Below, one piece after another: positions 8,590-17,232 of a stretch of 64,000 bases of DNA (the stretch's first letter is position 1; the number at the start of each line of letters is the position of its first letter). The notes beneath the pieces were generated by a model. It ran no database searches and was not told the DNA's origin. It saw nothing but the letters and a program-made list of their open reading frames with translations. The stretch lies in the NCBI GenBank assembly GCA_021773235.1, contig JAJFKL010000032.1, positions 1-64,000 on the forward strand. Direction: 5' to 3'. The translations under genes and the position numbers were made by a program. Origin of the DNA: Gammaproteobacteria bacterium. GTDB lineage: Bacteria > Pseudomonadota > Gammaproteobacteria > Eutrophobiales > Eutrophobiaceae.

Positions 8590-8997
8590 ATGAATATCGC
8601 ATATCTAGAGCTTCTTTATAATTTGATGCCGTTATTCCTCAGTGTGGTGGTTGCGGTATTATTTTTCTCAACACAGCATCTTCGCAAAAAGACCTTGCAT
8701 CAATATCAGCGCATTAATCAATTAAACGAAGAAGTGAATGCCTTATTATCCTGTAGTCGTGGGATCTCTGAAAAACTACATAGCTATCAGCATCAATTTC
8801 GCAATATAACTGATCGTCAGGATAAGCTCGAAGTCGGTGAGACGGGTGGGGCAGGTTATAAACAGGCGATTGCCTTATTCAATCGCGGTGCGACCGAAGA
8901 CGAAATGCTATCTACCTGTGATTTGAGTCGTGGGGAGATAAACCTTATTGCTCACCTACAAAAAGCGAAAGCTAAAAACAGCGCCCATTCATTTTAA
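8590..8997 (+). CDS. DUF2802 family protein of the chemotaxis cluster
   Basis: 135 residues. One N-terminal membrane helix (about 8-26) is followed by a probable coiled coil (about 30-80) and a helical C-terminal region with the sequence AIALFNRGATEDEM, then CDLSRGEINLI, typical of DUF2802 and resembling a small DNA-binding-like helix pair. DUF2802 genes follow cheW in polar-flagellate clusters; the biochemical role is unknown. The ATG at 8590 is preceded by a TCAGG sequence about 10 bases upstream. Confidence 0.8.
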   Translation: MNIAYLELLYNLMPLFLSVVVAVLFFSTQHLRKKTLHQYQRINQLNEEVNALLSCSRGISEKLHSYQHQFRNITDRQDKLEVGETGGAGYKQAIALFNRGATEDEMLSTCDLSRGEINLIAHLQKAKAKNSAHSF

Positions 8998-9011
8998 CTT
9001 CTCGTTACTCA

Positions 9012-9040
9012 TTGCAACCACAGTCTTTATTCTTTAATCT
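9012..9040 (+). promoter_or_regulatory. Probable promoter of tRNA-Ser
   Basis: TTGCAA at 9012-9017, a 17-base spacer, then TAATCT at 9035-9040. The predicted transcription start falls about a dozen bases before the tRNA at 9060, as usual for tRNA genes. Confidence 0.5.
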
Positions 9041-9059
9041 TCGCAACCTCAATGAATTA

Positions 9060-9150
9060 GGAGAGGTGGCCGAGTGGCTGAAGGCGCACGCTTGGAAAGC
9101 GTGTATACGTTAATAGCGTATCGAGGGTTCGAATCCCTCTCTCTCCGCCA
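9060..9150 (+). tRNA. tRNA-Ser (anticodon GGA)
   Basis: A 91-base cloverleaf with the long variable arm of serine tRNAs. The acceptor stem pairs GGAGAGG with TCTCTCC, with a G-T pair at its base. The anticodon loop CTTGGAAAG presents GGA, reading UCC and UCU. The T arm has GGTTCGAATCC and the CCA end is encoded. A terminator follows ten bases later. Confidence 0.97.
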
Positions 9151-9159
9151 AAATAAAGA

Positions 9160-9182
9160 AACCCGCAATTGCGGGTTTTTTA
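9160..9182 (+). terminator. Terminator of tRNA-Ser
   Basis: Stem ACCCGC/GCGGGT around a 4-base loop, followed by a run of T residues and ATTT. It could also serve the converging LuxR-type gene, since A residues precede the stem. Confidence 0.8.
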
Positions 9183-9189
9183 TTTGGCC

Positions 9190-9741
9190 TTAATCTTTTG
9201 TAATAGGTAAAGCTAGTTCTTCAAGGAAGAATGCGGATAAATCATGCCTACCATTCAGTCCTGCTTTCTTATATATAGAACCTGCTTGCTGTCTCGCCGT
9301 TGCTTCGCTTACGCCGCGTATATAGGCTACTTCTTTATGGCTTAAACCCTTTAGCAAAAATAAACCGACTTCCTTTTCTGTTGGCGTCAATTCCCATCGT
9401 TGAAACTGCTTATTAATCGAAACCCCTAAGCCCTGTAACAATACCTGCGTTTCATTTTTCCATTCTTTTGCTTCTTCTCTATTCTGTTGTAACTCAAGCG
9501 ACATTTCTTCTACTAATCGCCGTGAGCTTCTGGCTTCTTTATATAAACGCAGAGAAATTGCGAGAGCACTGAGAATTGCAATTATAAAGACAACACTTTC
9601 TATAATTATATGTATCAGCTCAGTGCCTTCTTGTATGTCTGCAATGATATCTACAGCCGCCAAAACGCCAATAAAGACAAAAGCGGTTAACAGTATTAAC
9701 CGAAAACGTCGACCAAATAATAATTTATTAATGTCTAACAT
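9190..9741 (-). CDS. Membrane-anchored LuxR-type transcriptional regulator
   Basis: 183 residues. Two transmembrane helices (about 13-32 and 43-65) are followed by a coiled coil (about 66-105) and a GerE/LuxR helix-turn-helix (about 117-172; LTPTEKEV, GLSHKEVAYIRGVSEATAR). There is no receiver or autoinducer domain, so the signal is probably sensed in or through the membrane. It is divergent from the cytochrome b and metal-efflux genes across a 107-bp gap, which makes it a candidate regulator of them; that link is inference. It ends 7 bp past the tRNA-Ser terminator. Confidence 0.82.
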   Translation of the reverse strand: MLDINKLLFGRRFRLILLTAFVFIGVLAAVDIIADIQEGTELIHIIIESVVFIIAILSALAISLRLYKEARSSRRLVEEMSLELQQNREEAKEWKNETQVLLQGLGVSINKQFQRWELTPTEKEVGLFLLKGLSHKEVAYIRGVSEATARQQAGSIYKKAGLNGRHDLSAFFLEELALPITKD

Positions 9742-9848
9742 GTTGATTTAATTGTCTTTCACAAATAGCGGATAGTTAACATTCAAACTAGAGAGCATAT
9801 TTCTACAGTATTAGTTAATAACATTTTATTAGATATTGAAATTAGAGT

Positions 9849-10634
9849 ATGACGACAAAATTACAACGACACAAAGTCTGGGATCGAACTACAAGGGTGT
9901 TCCATTGGGTTAATGCTGCCTCTGTATTGTCATTGATTATCTTTGGTCTGCTTATCTTAAATGCAAAGGTTTTGGGCATTGAAGGCGAGGCCAAGGTTAT
10001 ATTAAAAACGGTACATGTCAGCATTGGTTATGTGTTTGTTGTTAATCTTCTCTGGCGAATCATCTGGGCATTTGTCGGTAGTTATCATGCACGCTGGCAC
10101 CAAATTCTGCCAACAGAAAAAAATTATCTGCATTCGTTGAAAACCTATACGGCTAACTTTTTCTCAGGTATTCGACAACAGTATCTTGGACATAATCCCG
10201 TAGCAAGATTAATCATCAGCCTCTTTTTTATATTGCTCAGCATGCAGGCAATTACCGGAGTGGTCATTGCCGGTACCGATCTATATTACCCACCGCTTGG
10301 TGGTTATTTTGCAGAGTGGGTAACTGACGGCGATCCAGAACGATTAAAGCAATTGAAACCGGGTGATAAAAGTCAGGTGGTTGAAAGTGCTTATGCGGAG
10401 ATGCGTGCTTTCCGCAAACCTTTTATCACAACCCACGTATATAACTTTTACATATTATCGGTTTTGATACTGATTCATATCATTGGCGTCATTGTGACTG
10501 AAGTTCGAGAAAAGAATGGAATAATTTCGGCGATGATTAGTGGTGAGAAAGTACTGGATGACGCCTACATGGATGTAGGCGGTAGAGTCGAGTCAGGAAC
10601 GGAGACCGAACATACGCAAGATGAAAATAAATAA
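9849..10634 (+). CDS. Cytochrome b561-type membrane cytochrome
   Basis: 261-residue integral membrane protein of the bacterial cytochrome b561 / Ni-Fe hydrogenase b-subunit family. The N-terminus has VWDRTTRVFHW with candidate haem ligand His19; further histidines in membrane segments are His56 (TVHVSIGY) and those in TTHVYNFY and LILIHIIGV. Four membrane helices are apparent. It would move electrons between the quinone pool and a periplasmic partner, but no partner dehydrogenase or cytochrome c is adjacent. It is 6 bp upstream of the outer-membrane efflux gene, so it is probably the first gene of the metal-efflux operon, an uncommon association. Confidence 0.85.
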   Translation: MTTKLQRHKVWDRTTRVFHWVNAASVLSLIIFGLLILNAKVLGIEGEAKVILKTVHVSIGYVFVVNLLWRIIWAFVGSYHARWHQILPTEKNYLHSLKTYTANFFSGIRQQYLGHNPVARLIISLFFILLSMQAITGVVIAGTDLYYPPLGGYFAEWVTDGDPERLKQLKPGDKSQVVESAYAEMRAFRKPFITTHVYNFYILSVLILIHIIGVIVTEVREKNGIISAMISGEKVLDDAYMDVGGRVESGTETEHTQDENK

Positions 10635-10640
10635 ATCAAT

Positions 10641-11882
10641 ATGAAATTAACGATTATAAATTTGATTATCGGGTTATGCCTGTCGTGTTCTGTTTTGGCA
10701 GCAACAGACCATCAACACGAAACATCATTACCGAGTTCAGCTAACCTGTCTTTGCGTGAAGTAGTGGAAAAGACCTACGAACGCAATCCGCAACTCGATG
10801 TTATAAAAGCTCGCTTAAACCATTCTCAAGCACTGAGCAAAAGTGCTGAAGGTTTTTGGGCCTCCGATCCGTCAATTAATATCAGTCATTATAATGACGA
10901 ATTAATGGACAGTGATGGTTTACAAGAATGGGAAATTGGTATGCAACTGCCCTTATGGTTACCGGGACAGAAGGCTGCCAGACAAAAGACAGTTAAGCTA
11001 CAACGTTCAGCCATTAATGCATCTGAGCCGGCTTTAAAATTAGAAATTGCCGGTATTGTGCGTGAATTGTTATGGCATATTACGCTCACAAAAAACAGGA
11101 TGACTATCGCAGAGCAGGAATGGAATATCGTTCTTAAGTTACAGCAGGATGTAAAAAAACGAGTGGAATTAGGTGACCTTGCTCAATCTGATTTAATTTT
11201 GTCACAACAGGAATCACTCTCGAAGGAAGCCGTCTTCAGAATAGCGCGACAGGAATATGTTCATGCCCAACATCGATATGACATGATTTCTGGCTTAAAT
11301 ATATTGCCGGAAAATTTCGAAGAAGTAGCCAGTGATGATCTTTCTATCACCACCGAACACCCGGCATTAAAAGCGTTCCGCGAAAAAATCAATTTCAGTA
11401 GCGCTCAACGCGATCAGATTGTTCTTGAAAAACGTGGGAACCCCACTTTGTTTCTAGGGACACGCCATGAACGTGGCATCTCAGATGAGGGGTTCGCCAA
11501 TGCAATTGGCTTAAGTATCAGCATACCGTTGGGACTAGATACTTATACAAATCCAAAACTAACAGCAGCCGAGGTCGATCTAAGCGAAAACCGTAGTCAG
11601 ATGGAAATCATCTATCGGGAATTGAATATCGCCATACAAGATGCCAGTAGAGAACTGCTAGCAATACGTGATCAGTATGAGTTTGCCCGGCGCCAAAATC
11701 AATTATCAAAAAGAAACCTGGCGATGTCGCGCAAGGCTTTTTCACTGGGAGAAACCAGTCTGTTGGAGTTGATCAGGATTCAGGCACAGGCATTCGCGGT
11801 TGAACGCAACGTGCATCAAAAACATCTTGAGGTCGGTCTACATAGTGCCCGGCTAAATCAAGCAAAGGGGATTATTCCATGA
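10641..11882 (+). CDS. Outer-membrane efflux protein, CzcC/TolC family
   Basis: 413 residues with an N-terminal signal peptide (about 1-20) followed by a His-rich patch (DHQHE). The rest shows the long alternating helical pattern of the outer membrane efflux protein family, in two repeats. It would form the trans-outer-membrane channel of the tripartite pump encoded by the next two genes. Its TGA stop overlaps the ATG of the adaptor gene (ATGA), indicating translational coupling. Length is typical of CzcC-like proteins. Confidence 0.9.
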   Translation: MKLTIINLIIGLCLSCSVLAATDHQHETSLPSSANLSLREVVEKTYERNPQLDVIKARLNHSQALSKSAEGFWASDPSINISHYNDELMDSDGLQEWEIGMQLPLWLPGQKAARQKTVKLQRSAINASEPALKLEIAGIVRELLWHITLTKNRMTIAEQEWNIVLKLQQDVKKRVELGDLAQSDLILSQQESLSKEAVFRIARQEYVHAQHRYDMISGLNILPENFEEVASDDLSITTEHPALKAFREKINFSSAQRDQIVLEKRGNPTLFLGTRHERGISDEGFANAIGLSISIPLGLDTYTNPKLTAAEVDLSENRSQMEIIYRELNIAIQDASRELLAIRDQYEFARRQNQLSKRNLAMSRKAFSLGETSLLELIRIQAQAFAVERNVHQKHLEVGLHSARLNQAKGIIP

Positions 11883-12988
11883 GGTTGTTTTTATTTCTTA
11901 CACTACAGATTGTAATTAATTTTAATACAGTCGCCGAAACTGAGTTCAATGGAAGTAGCATTACGCTTTCTGACGCGCAAAGAAAATCATATGGTATTAC
12001 AACAGAATCGTTACTGCCTGCGACGGAAGTATTAGGTTCTCGCTATCCTGCAGAGGTCGTCGTTCCCAATTCACAATTGCATGTCATTGGAGCCTTGCAG
12101 GGTGGATTGATTGAAGCCTTGATGGTGGCTGAAGGTGAGCATGTTAAGAAAGGACAGATATTAGCTCGCATTCAAAGTCCTGGTTTACTTGAACTGCAAC
12201 GCGATTTATTGCAAACACTAACACAACTTAATCTGGCAAGATCGACATTGAAGCGCGATGAACAATTACTCAATGAAGGGATTATCCCTAAGCGTCGCTT
12301 TCTGGAATCGCAAAGTGCCTGGCAAGAACTGGTTACCCAAAAAGAACAGCAAGAAGCCACCCTACAATTTTCCGGGATGGATAGTACCGCGATCACTGCA
12401 TTAGAAAAAAACAGAAAATTGAGTAGCAGCATGACGCTGACAGCACCTTTTGACGGTGTGTTATTGGAACAAATGGCTATTCCAGGTCAAAAACTGGAAG
12501 CTGCTGATCCCGTGTTCCAACTGGGGAAACTTTCACCGTTGTGGCTAGAAATACATGTGCCGGTGAGTATTGTTAATGGTGTCGTTATCGGGGATACCAT
12601 CTCTGTGCCTGAGCTGGATGTTGTCGGTGAAATAATTACGATTGGACGTAAAGTCCATGCGGCAGATCAAGGGACATTAGTTCGCGCTATTGTCAGAGAT
12701 AACATTGAGCAATTGCGTCCAGGTCAGTTTGTTCAAGCACGCCTAGTACTAAATTTGAATGAACAACAACGATACCTTATTCCTCGTAAGAGTATTGTGA
12801 GAATTAATCATGAGACCATGATCTTCTACGAAACTGAAGAAGGTTTTACGGCGATAAATGTTCATTTAGTCGGGAGTTATGAAGAACAATTGATCATTAC
12901 CTTGCCTCAAGTCATCACATCTCCCGTAGTTACCAGTGGTGCAGTTAGTTTGAAGGCGATACTCATTGGCGCTGGTGGCGAAGGTTAA
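11879..12988 (+). CDS. Periplasmic adaptor (membrane fusion) protein, CzcB family
   Basis: 369 residues with a signal peptide (about 1-19). A lipoyl/barrel-sandwich half-motif appears around VIGALQGGLIEALMVAEGEHVKKGQ, a helical hairpin follows at about 100-165, and the second lipoyl half around LTAPFDGVLLE. The C-terminal beta-barrel and membrane-proximal domains complete the fold. It links the RND pump to the outer-membrane channel. It overlaps the upstream gene by 4 bp and precedes the pump gene by 6 bp. Confidence 0.92.
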   Translation: MRLFLFLTLQIVINFNTVAETEFNGSSITLSDAQRKSYGITTESLLPATEVLGSRYPAEVVVPNSQLHVIGALQGGLIEALMVAEGEHVKKGQILARIQSPGLLELQRDLLQTLTQLNLARSTLKRDEQLLNEGIIPKRRFLESQSAWQELVTQKEQQEATLQFSGMDSTAITALEKNRKLSSSMTLTAPFDGVLLEQMAIPGQKLEAADPVFQLGKLSPLWLEIHVPVSIVNGVVIGDTISVPELDVVGEIITIGRKVHAADQGTLVRAIVRDNIEQLRPGQFVQARLVLNLNEQQRYLIPRKSIVRINHETMIFYETEEGFTAINVHLVGSYEEQLIITLPQVITSPVVTSGAVSLKAILIGAGGEG

Positions 12989-12994
12989 CACCCG

Positions 12995-15900
12995 ATGCTA
13001 GATAAAATTATTCAATTTTCCCTTACCCAACGTCTGTTGATCCTGATGGCAACGCTTATCCTGATCGTCGCTGGATGGAAATCATTTCAGAGCCTGCCGA
13101 TAGATGCCTTTCCTGATGTCTCTACGACGCAGGTTAAAATAATTATCAAGGCACCAGGTATGACGCCGGAAGAAGTAGAAACCCGCATTACTGCACCAAT
13201 AGAAGTTGAAGTGCTAGGGATTCCGAAACAAAGCATGCTGCGTTCTATGTCTAAATATGCCTTGGCCGATATCACTGTGGATTTTGAAGACGGCACTGAC
13301 ATTTACTGGGCACGACAACAGGTTGCCGAGCGTCTTAATGCTATATGGGGTGATCTACCTGCCGATATTGATGGTGGAATTGCTCCCATGACCACACCGT
13401 TGGGCGAGATGTTTATGTTTACCATTGAAAGTGAGCAACTCTCCATCATGGAGAAACGTAGTTTGCTGGATTGGGTTATTCGTCCTGCGCTAAGAACGGT
13501 TGCTGGTGTCGCTGATGTCAATGCCTTGGGAGGGCTGGTACGAACCTATGAAGTCACCCCCGATATTGGTTTGATGAATGCGCAAGGAATTACACTAGAC
13601 GCACTGCGCGGGGCATTAAAAGAAAATAATCGTAATGATGGTGCCGGGCAGTTAATAGATGGCGAGGAAACGCTGTTGATTAGAAGTGATGGCAGTATCC
13701 TGACATTGGAAGATGTCGGCAATATTGTTGTTAAACCACACCCTATAGAGCCAGTTACAATAAGTGCAATTGCAACAGTCAACATTGGTGCTCTCACCCG
13801 TTATGGTGGCGTAACGCGTAATGGTAATGGTGAAGCTGTGGAAGGTCTGGTGCTCGGTTTACGTGGGGCTAATGCTCGCGAGTTGGTAGAGGGCGTCAGA
13901 CTAAAACTGCAACAACTTGAATCTGCATTTCCCGATGGTGTCACAACCAGAGTCTTTTACAATCGTGGTGTGCTAGTAGATAGCGCAGTAAATACAGTAG
14001 CTAAAGCACTTGCGGAAGCCATCGGATTGGTTTTGATATTACTCGTACTATTTCTTGGTAATTTACGTGCGGCATTAACTGTTGCCATCATCCTGCCATT
14101 GGCTGCTTTGTCTACGGTTATCCTCATGCGGCAGTTTGACCTATCAGCGAATCTCATGAGCCTCGGAGGACTTGCGATTGCGATAGGTATGCTGGTAGAT
14201 GCTGCTGTAGTCATCGTAGAAAACATTATGTCTGAGTTGGCACATCAAAAAAACACAACACGGGTGCCACGTCTGCATATTATCTATCGTGCGGTGGAAG
14301 ATGTCGCTCTGCCAGTTAGTACCGGGATCATTATTATTATGGTGGTGTTTATACCTTTGTTGACCCTACAAGGATTGGAAGGAAAGTTGTTCTCCCCAGT
14401 CGCGATCACGATCGTATTTGCACTGGGAGCATCATTAATTCTGTCTCTCACCGTTATTCCCGTGTTGGCTTCTATACTGATAAAAAATGTTGACCATAAA
14501 GAACCTCTATTGGTCAGGATGCTCGATAACATTTATACCCCTGTTCTTAAGCGCTGCTTAAAAAGTAGTTGGATACCTATCATGTTGGCACTAGCCGGCT
14601 TGCTTGTGATGGTCGTACTCTATATGCAACTGGGTAAAAGTTTTATGCCGACTATGGATGAAGGCAATATTATTATTCAGACAGAAAAGTTACCTTCGAT
14701 TGATCTCAATGAATCTATGCGCATCGACAATATGGTTGAGCGAGCGATACTCGACAATGTGCCAGAAGTAACGGGTGTCGTAGCACGAACCGGTTCGGAT
14801 GAAATAGGGCTTGATCCGATGGGGCTGAATCAGACTGACATGTTTCTGGAAATCAAGCCACGGGAAGAATGGCGTTTTAAAACGAAAGAAGAATTTATCG
14901 AAAAACTGAGAGTGGTACTTGGTAATTTTCCTGGCCTTGTGTTCGGTTTTACTCAACCCATCGAGATGCGTGTTTCAGAAATGCTTACCGGTGTTCGTGG
15001 CGATGTAGCGATAAAATTATTTGGTGATGATCTAGATATTCTTAACAAGAAAGCACATGAGATCGCCAGTGTCGTTGAAAAACTGGACGGTGCGGAAGAT
15101 GTGTTTGCCGCACAAAATGAAGGCGTACAATATTTACGCGTTGTCATTGACAGGTTGGCAATAGGCCGTCTTGGATTATCGATTGATGATGTGGAAGATA
15201 CACTGCGTTCGCTGATTGAAGGTCAAAACATGGGTACTATCTATGAAGCTTCACGACGCACGCCTTTAATTATTAAAGGTGGTGGCGGTCTGCGTCAATC
15301 AGCAGAAGAGTTTACCAATCTTCGTCTCACTCTGGATGATGGTCGAAGCATCCCGCTTACTAATTTGGCACATCTAGAAAGGGTAGAAGGACCGGTAATG
15401 ATCACCCGCGAAACAGGTAGTCGTTCAGCGGTCGTTGTTGCTAATGTTAGCGGACGCGATTTGGTAGGTTTTGTCGATGAAGCAAAACGAATCGTAACAG
15501 ATCAGGTTCAACTGCCAACAGGATATTATTTGAAATGGGGTGGACAGTTTGAAAATCAACAACGTGCCGCAGCCCGATTCGCAATCGTCATTCCAGCGGC
15601 TATTGGACTTATCTTTTTATTGCTATTCAGCACCTTTCGATCCGTCAGTCAGTCTCTATTGATTCTGACCAATATTCCATTTGCAATGATTGGCGGGGTT
15701 ATCGCTTTATGGATTGCAGATGAATATATCTCTGTACCTGCCTCCGTGGGATTTATTGCGTTGCTTGGAATAGCCGTATTAAACGGAGTGGTTCTGGTTA
15801 CTTATTTTAATCAACTCAGAGCATTAGGCCGAGACATAGATGAGGTTGTGATTCAAGGTGCACGCAGACGGTTACGCCCGGTAATGATGACTGCGAGTAT

Positions 15901-16054
15901 CGCTGCATTCTCGTTGATTCCATTATTGTTTGCTTCTGGACCTGGTTCAGAAATTCAACGGCCGCTGGCAATCGTTGTCATCGGCGGGCTGATCACGTCA
16001 ACTATTTTGACCCTATTAATTTTACCAGTGTTGTATCGCTGGCTAAACAATTGA
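12995..16054 (+). CDS. Heavy-metal efflux RND transporter, CzcA/CusA family
   Basis: 1019-residue inner-membrane pump of the HME-RND family with the usual N-terminal helix (about 13-30), two large periplasmic loops and twelve membrane helices. The fourth helix has MLVDAAVVIVEN; the Asp there is part of the proton relay. VDAA at this point resembles copper/silver pumps (CusA) more than the VDGA of classic CzcA, but this does not settle the substrate. The end (LILPVLYRWL) is typical. It forms one operon with the adaptor and channel genes, and its stop overlaps the DUF3240 gene. Confidence 0.95.
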   Translation: MLDKIIQFSLTQRLLILMATLILIVAGWKSFQSLPIDAFPDVSTTQVKIIIKAPGMTPEEVETRITAPIEVEVLGIPKQSMLRSMSKYALADITVDFEDGTDIYWARQQVAERLNAIWGDLPADIDGGIAPMTTPLGEMFMFTIESEQLSIMEKRSLLDWVIRPALRTVAGVADVNALGGLVRTYEVTPDIGLMNAQGITLDALRGALKENNRNDGAGQLIDGEETLLIRSDGSILTLEDVGNIVVKPHPIEPVTISAIATVNIGALTRYGGVTRNGNGEAVEGLVLGLRGANARELVEGVRLKLQQLESAFPDGVTTRVFYNRGVLVDSAVNTVAKALAEAIGLVLILLVLFLGNLRAALTVAIILPLAALSTVILMRQFDLSANLMSLGGLAIAIGMLVDAAVVIVENIMSELAHQKNTTRVPRLHIIYRAVEDVALPVSTGIIIIMVVFIPLLTLQGLEGKLFSPVAITIVFALGASLILSLTVIPVLASILIKNVDHKEPLLVRMLDNIYTPVLKRCLKSSWIPIMLALAGLLVMVVLYMQLGKSFMPTMDEGNIIIQTEKLPSIDLNESMRIDNMVERAILDNVPEVTGVVARTGSDEIGLDPMGLNQTDMFLEIKPREEWRFKTKEEFIEKLRVVLGNFPGLVFGFTQPIEMRVSEMLTGVRGDVAIKLFGDDLDILNKKAHEIASVVEKLDGAEDVFAAQNEGVQYLRVVIDRLAIGRLGLSIDDVEDTLRSLIEGQNMGTIYEASRRTPLIIKGGGGLRQSAEEFTNLRLTLDDGRSIPLTNLAHLERVEGPVMITRETGSRSAVVVANVSGRDLVGFVDEAKRIVTDQVQLPTGYYLKWGGQFENQQRAAARFAIVIPAAIGLIFLLLFSTFRSVSQSLLILTNIPFAMIGGVIALWIADEYISVPASVGFIALLGIAVLNGVVLVTYFNQLRALGRDIDEVVIQGARRRLRPVMMTASIAAFSLIPLLFASGPGSEIQRPLAIVVIGGLITSTILTLLILPVLYRWLNN

Positions 16055-16365
16055 GTATTGTCATGAATCGAGTTTTACTTACGATTATCTGTCCGCCATC
16101 ACTAGAGCGCCCGATCACTGATTGGTTGCTGGAACAGGATGTGATTTCTGGATTTACCAGTTCGCAAGTCTATGGTCATGGCAGTGAACCCGACTCCCTC
16201 AGTCTAATTGAACAAGTCGAAGGCCGGAAAAAGCAATTCATGTTTCAATTACACATTTCATCTGACCTTCAAGATACAGTTATTAAAGATCTTAAACAGA
16301 CTTTTAATAAAACGAAGATACATTTTTGGGTTGTTCCACTTCTTACCTCAGGAAGACTTTCTTAA
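16051..16365 (+). CDS. DUF3240 family protein linked to metal efflux
   Basis: 104 residues matching the small DUF3240 proteins encoded directly after CzcA-type pumps; they have a PII/CutA-like ferredoxin fold by prediction, and their role is unknown, possibly metal sensing. The frame opens with TTG at 16051 overlapping the pump stop; an ATG four codons later (16063) may be the real start. No cysteine-rich metal motif is present, although one Cys occurs near the N-terminus (IICPPSLERP). Confidence 0.8.
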   Translation: MSIVMNRVLLTIICPPSLERPITDWLLEQDVISGFTSSQVYGHGSEPDSLSLIEQVEGRKKQFMFQLHISSDLQDTVIKDLKQTFNKTKIHFWVVPLLTSGRLS

Positions 16366-16472
16366 CTTTTTACAAAGTGTGACAATCTCTTTTATATCAT
16401 GTCGAGATGGGATTGCTCGAGAGTTCGCACTAAATACAATTTTTAAATGATAGATCTGGTTATCGCAGTAAT

Positions 16473-16500
16473 AAAAAAGCCCCTCTTACAGGGGCTTTAT
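16473..16500 (-). terminator. Terminator between the efflux operon and the cyclophilin gene
   Basis: Perfect 9-bp stem (16476-16484 with 16490-16498) with a 5-base loop. On the minus strand it is followed by six T residues, so it ends the cyclophilin transcript; on the plus strand a weaker TTTAT tract may also end the efflux message. Confidence 0.85.
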
Positions 16501-16508
16501 ATTTTAGA

Positions 16509-17096
16509 CTATTCTTTATCTTCTGCTTCAACTATGCGTACATTCATCTCTATACGTTCATCTGGATTATCTCTACCATCTCGTTTTTGCGAAACGATCT
16601 TGTCAGCGATCTCCATCCCTTTAGTAACTTCACCAAAGACGGTGTATTGGCCGTCAAGAAAATTTGAATCCTGTACAACAATAAAGAACTGTGAGCCTGC
16701 ACTGTTAGGATCTTGTGAACGCGCCATGGAGAGTATGCCTCTTTTATGTGGCCGTTTATTAAACTCAGCAGGGACTCTGTGGTCTGGACCACCTGTGCCA
16801 TAGAGTGATTTGTCTGTGCCTTTTGTATTTGGATCGCCGCCTTGAATCATAAAGCCTGGGATGATGCGATGGAAAATAGTGCCATCATAAAAACCGGATT
16901 TAGCCAGTGTTAAAAAATTCTCCACATGCTTTGGTGCATCGCCGGGGAAAAAGCGGAGCTCTATATCACCGAATTTTGTTTCGATGACGGCTGTTGGTAC
17001 ATGTTCATCAGCAACAGCAAATACAGAAACGAATACAAGCAAAAGGCTGGCACTGATTCGGGATATATTCTTTGTATTAAAAAAGTTAATAGACAC
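16509..17096 (-). CDS. Periplasmic peptidyl-prolyl cis-trans isomerase (cyclophilin type)
   Basis: 195 residues. A signal peptide (about 1-29, ending near VFAVADE) is followed by a cyclophilin domain with FHRIIPGFMIQGGD (catalytic Arg, Phe region) and SMARSQDPNSAGSQFFI, the standard proline-isomerase signatures. It helps fold exported proteins, like E. coli PpiA. It is convergent with the efflux operon and has its own terminator. The divergent gap to bioA is 136 bp. Confidence 0.93.
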   Translation of the reverse strand: MSINFFNTKNISRISASLLLVFVSVFAVADEHVPTAVIETKFGDIELRFFPGDAPKHVENFLTLAKSGFYDGTIFHRIIPGFMIQGGDPNTKGTDKSLYGTGGPDHRVPAEFNKRPHKRGILSMARSQDPNSAGSQFFIVVQDSNFLDGQYTVFGEVTKGMEIADKIVSQKRDGRDNPDERIEMNVRIVEAEDKE

Positions 17097-17232
17097 GATT
17101 TACTCCATTTAGATATTAAAAAATGTTTTCTAAACTTATGACGCTAAGAAAGAATTCTAAGTTCAATAATAAAATTTTATATTAAACATTATGCAATGTC
17201 ACAAGTGCTAATACGTATTATCATAAACTACC

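Noticed and set aside
16051..16365. Reading the small gene after the RND pump as CutA
   Set aside because: The sequence lacks CutA signatures and its position after the pump fits DUF3240 better.
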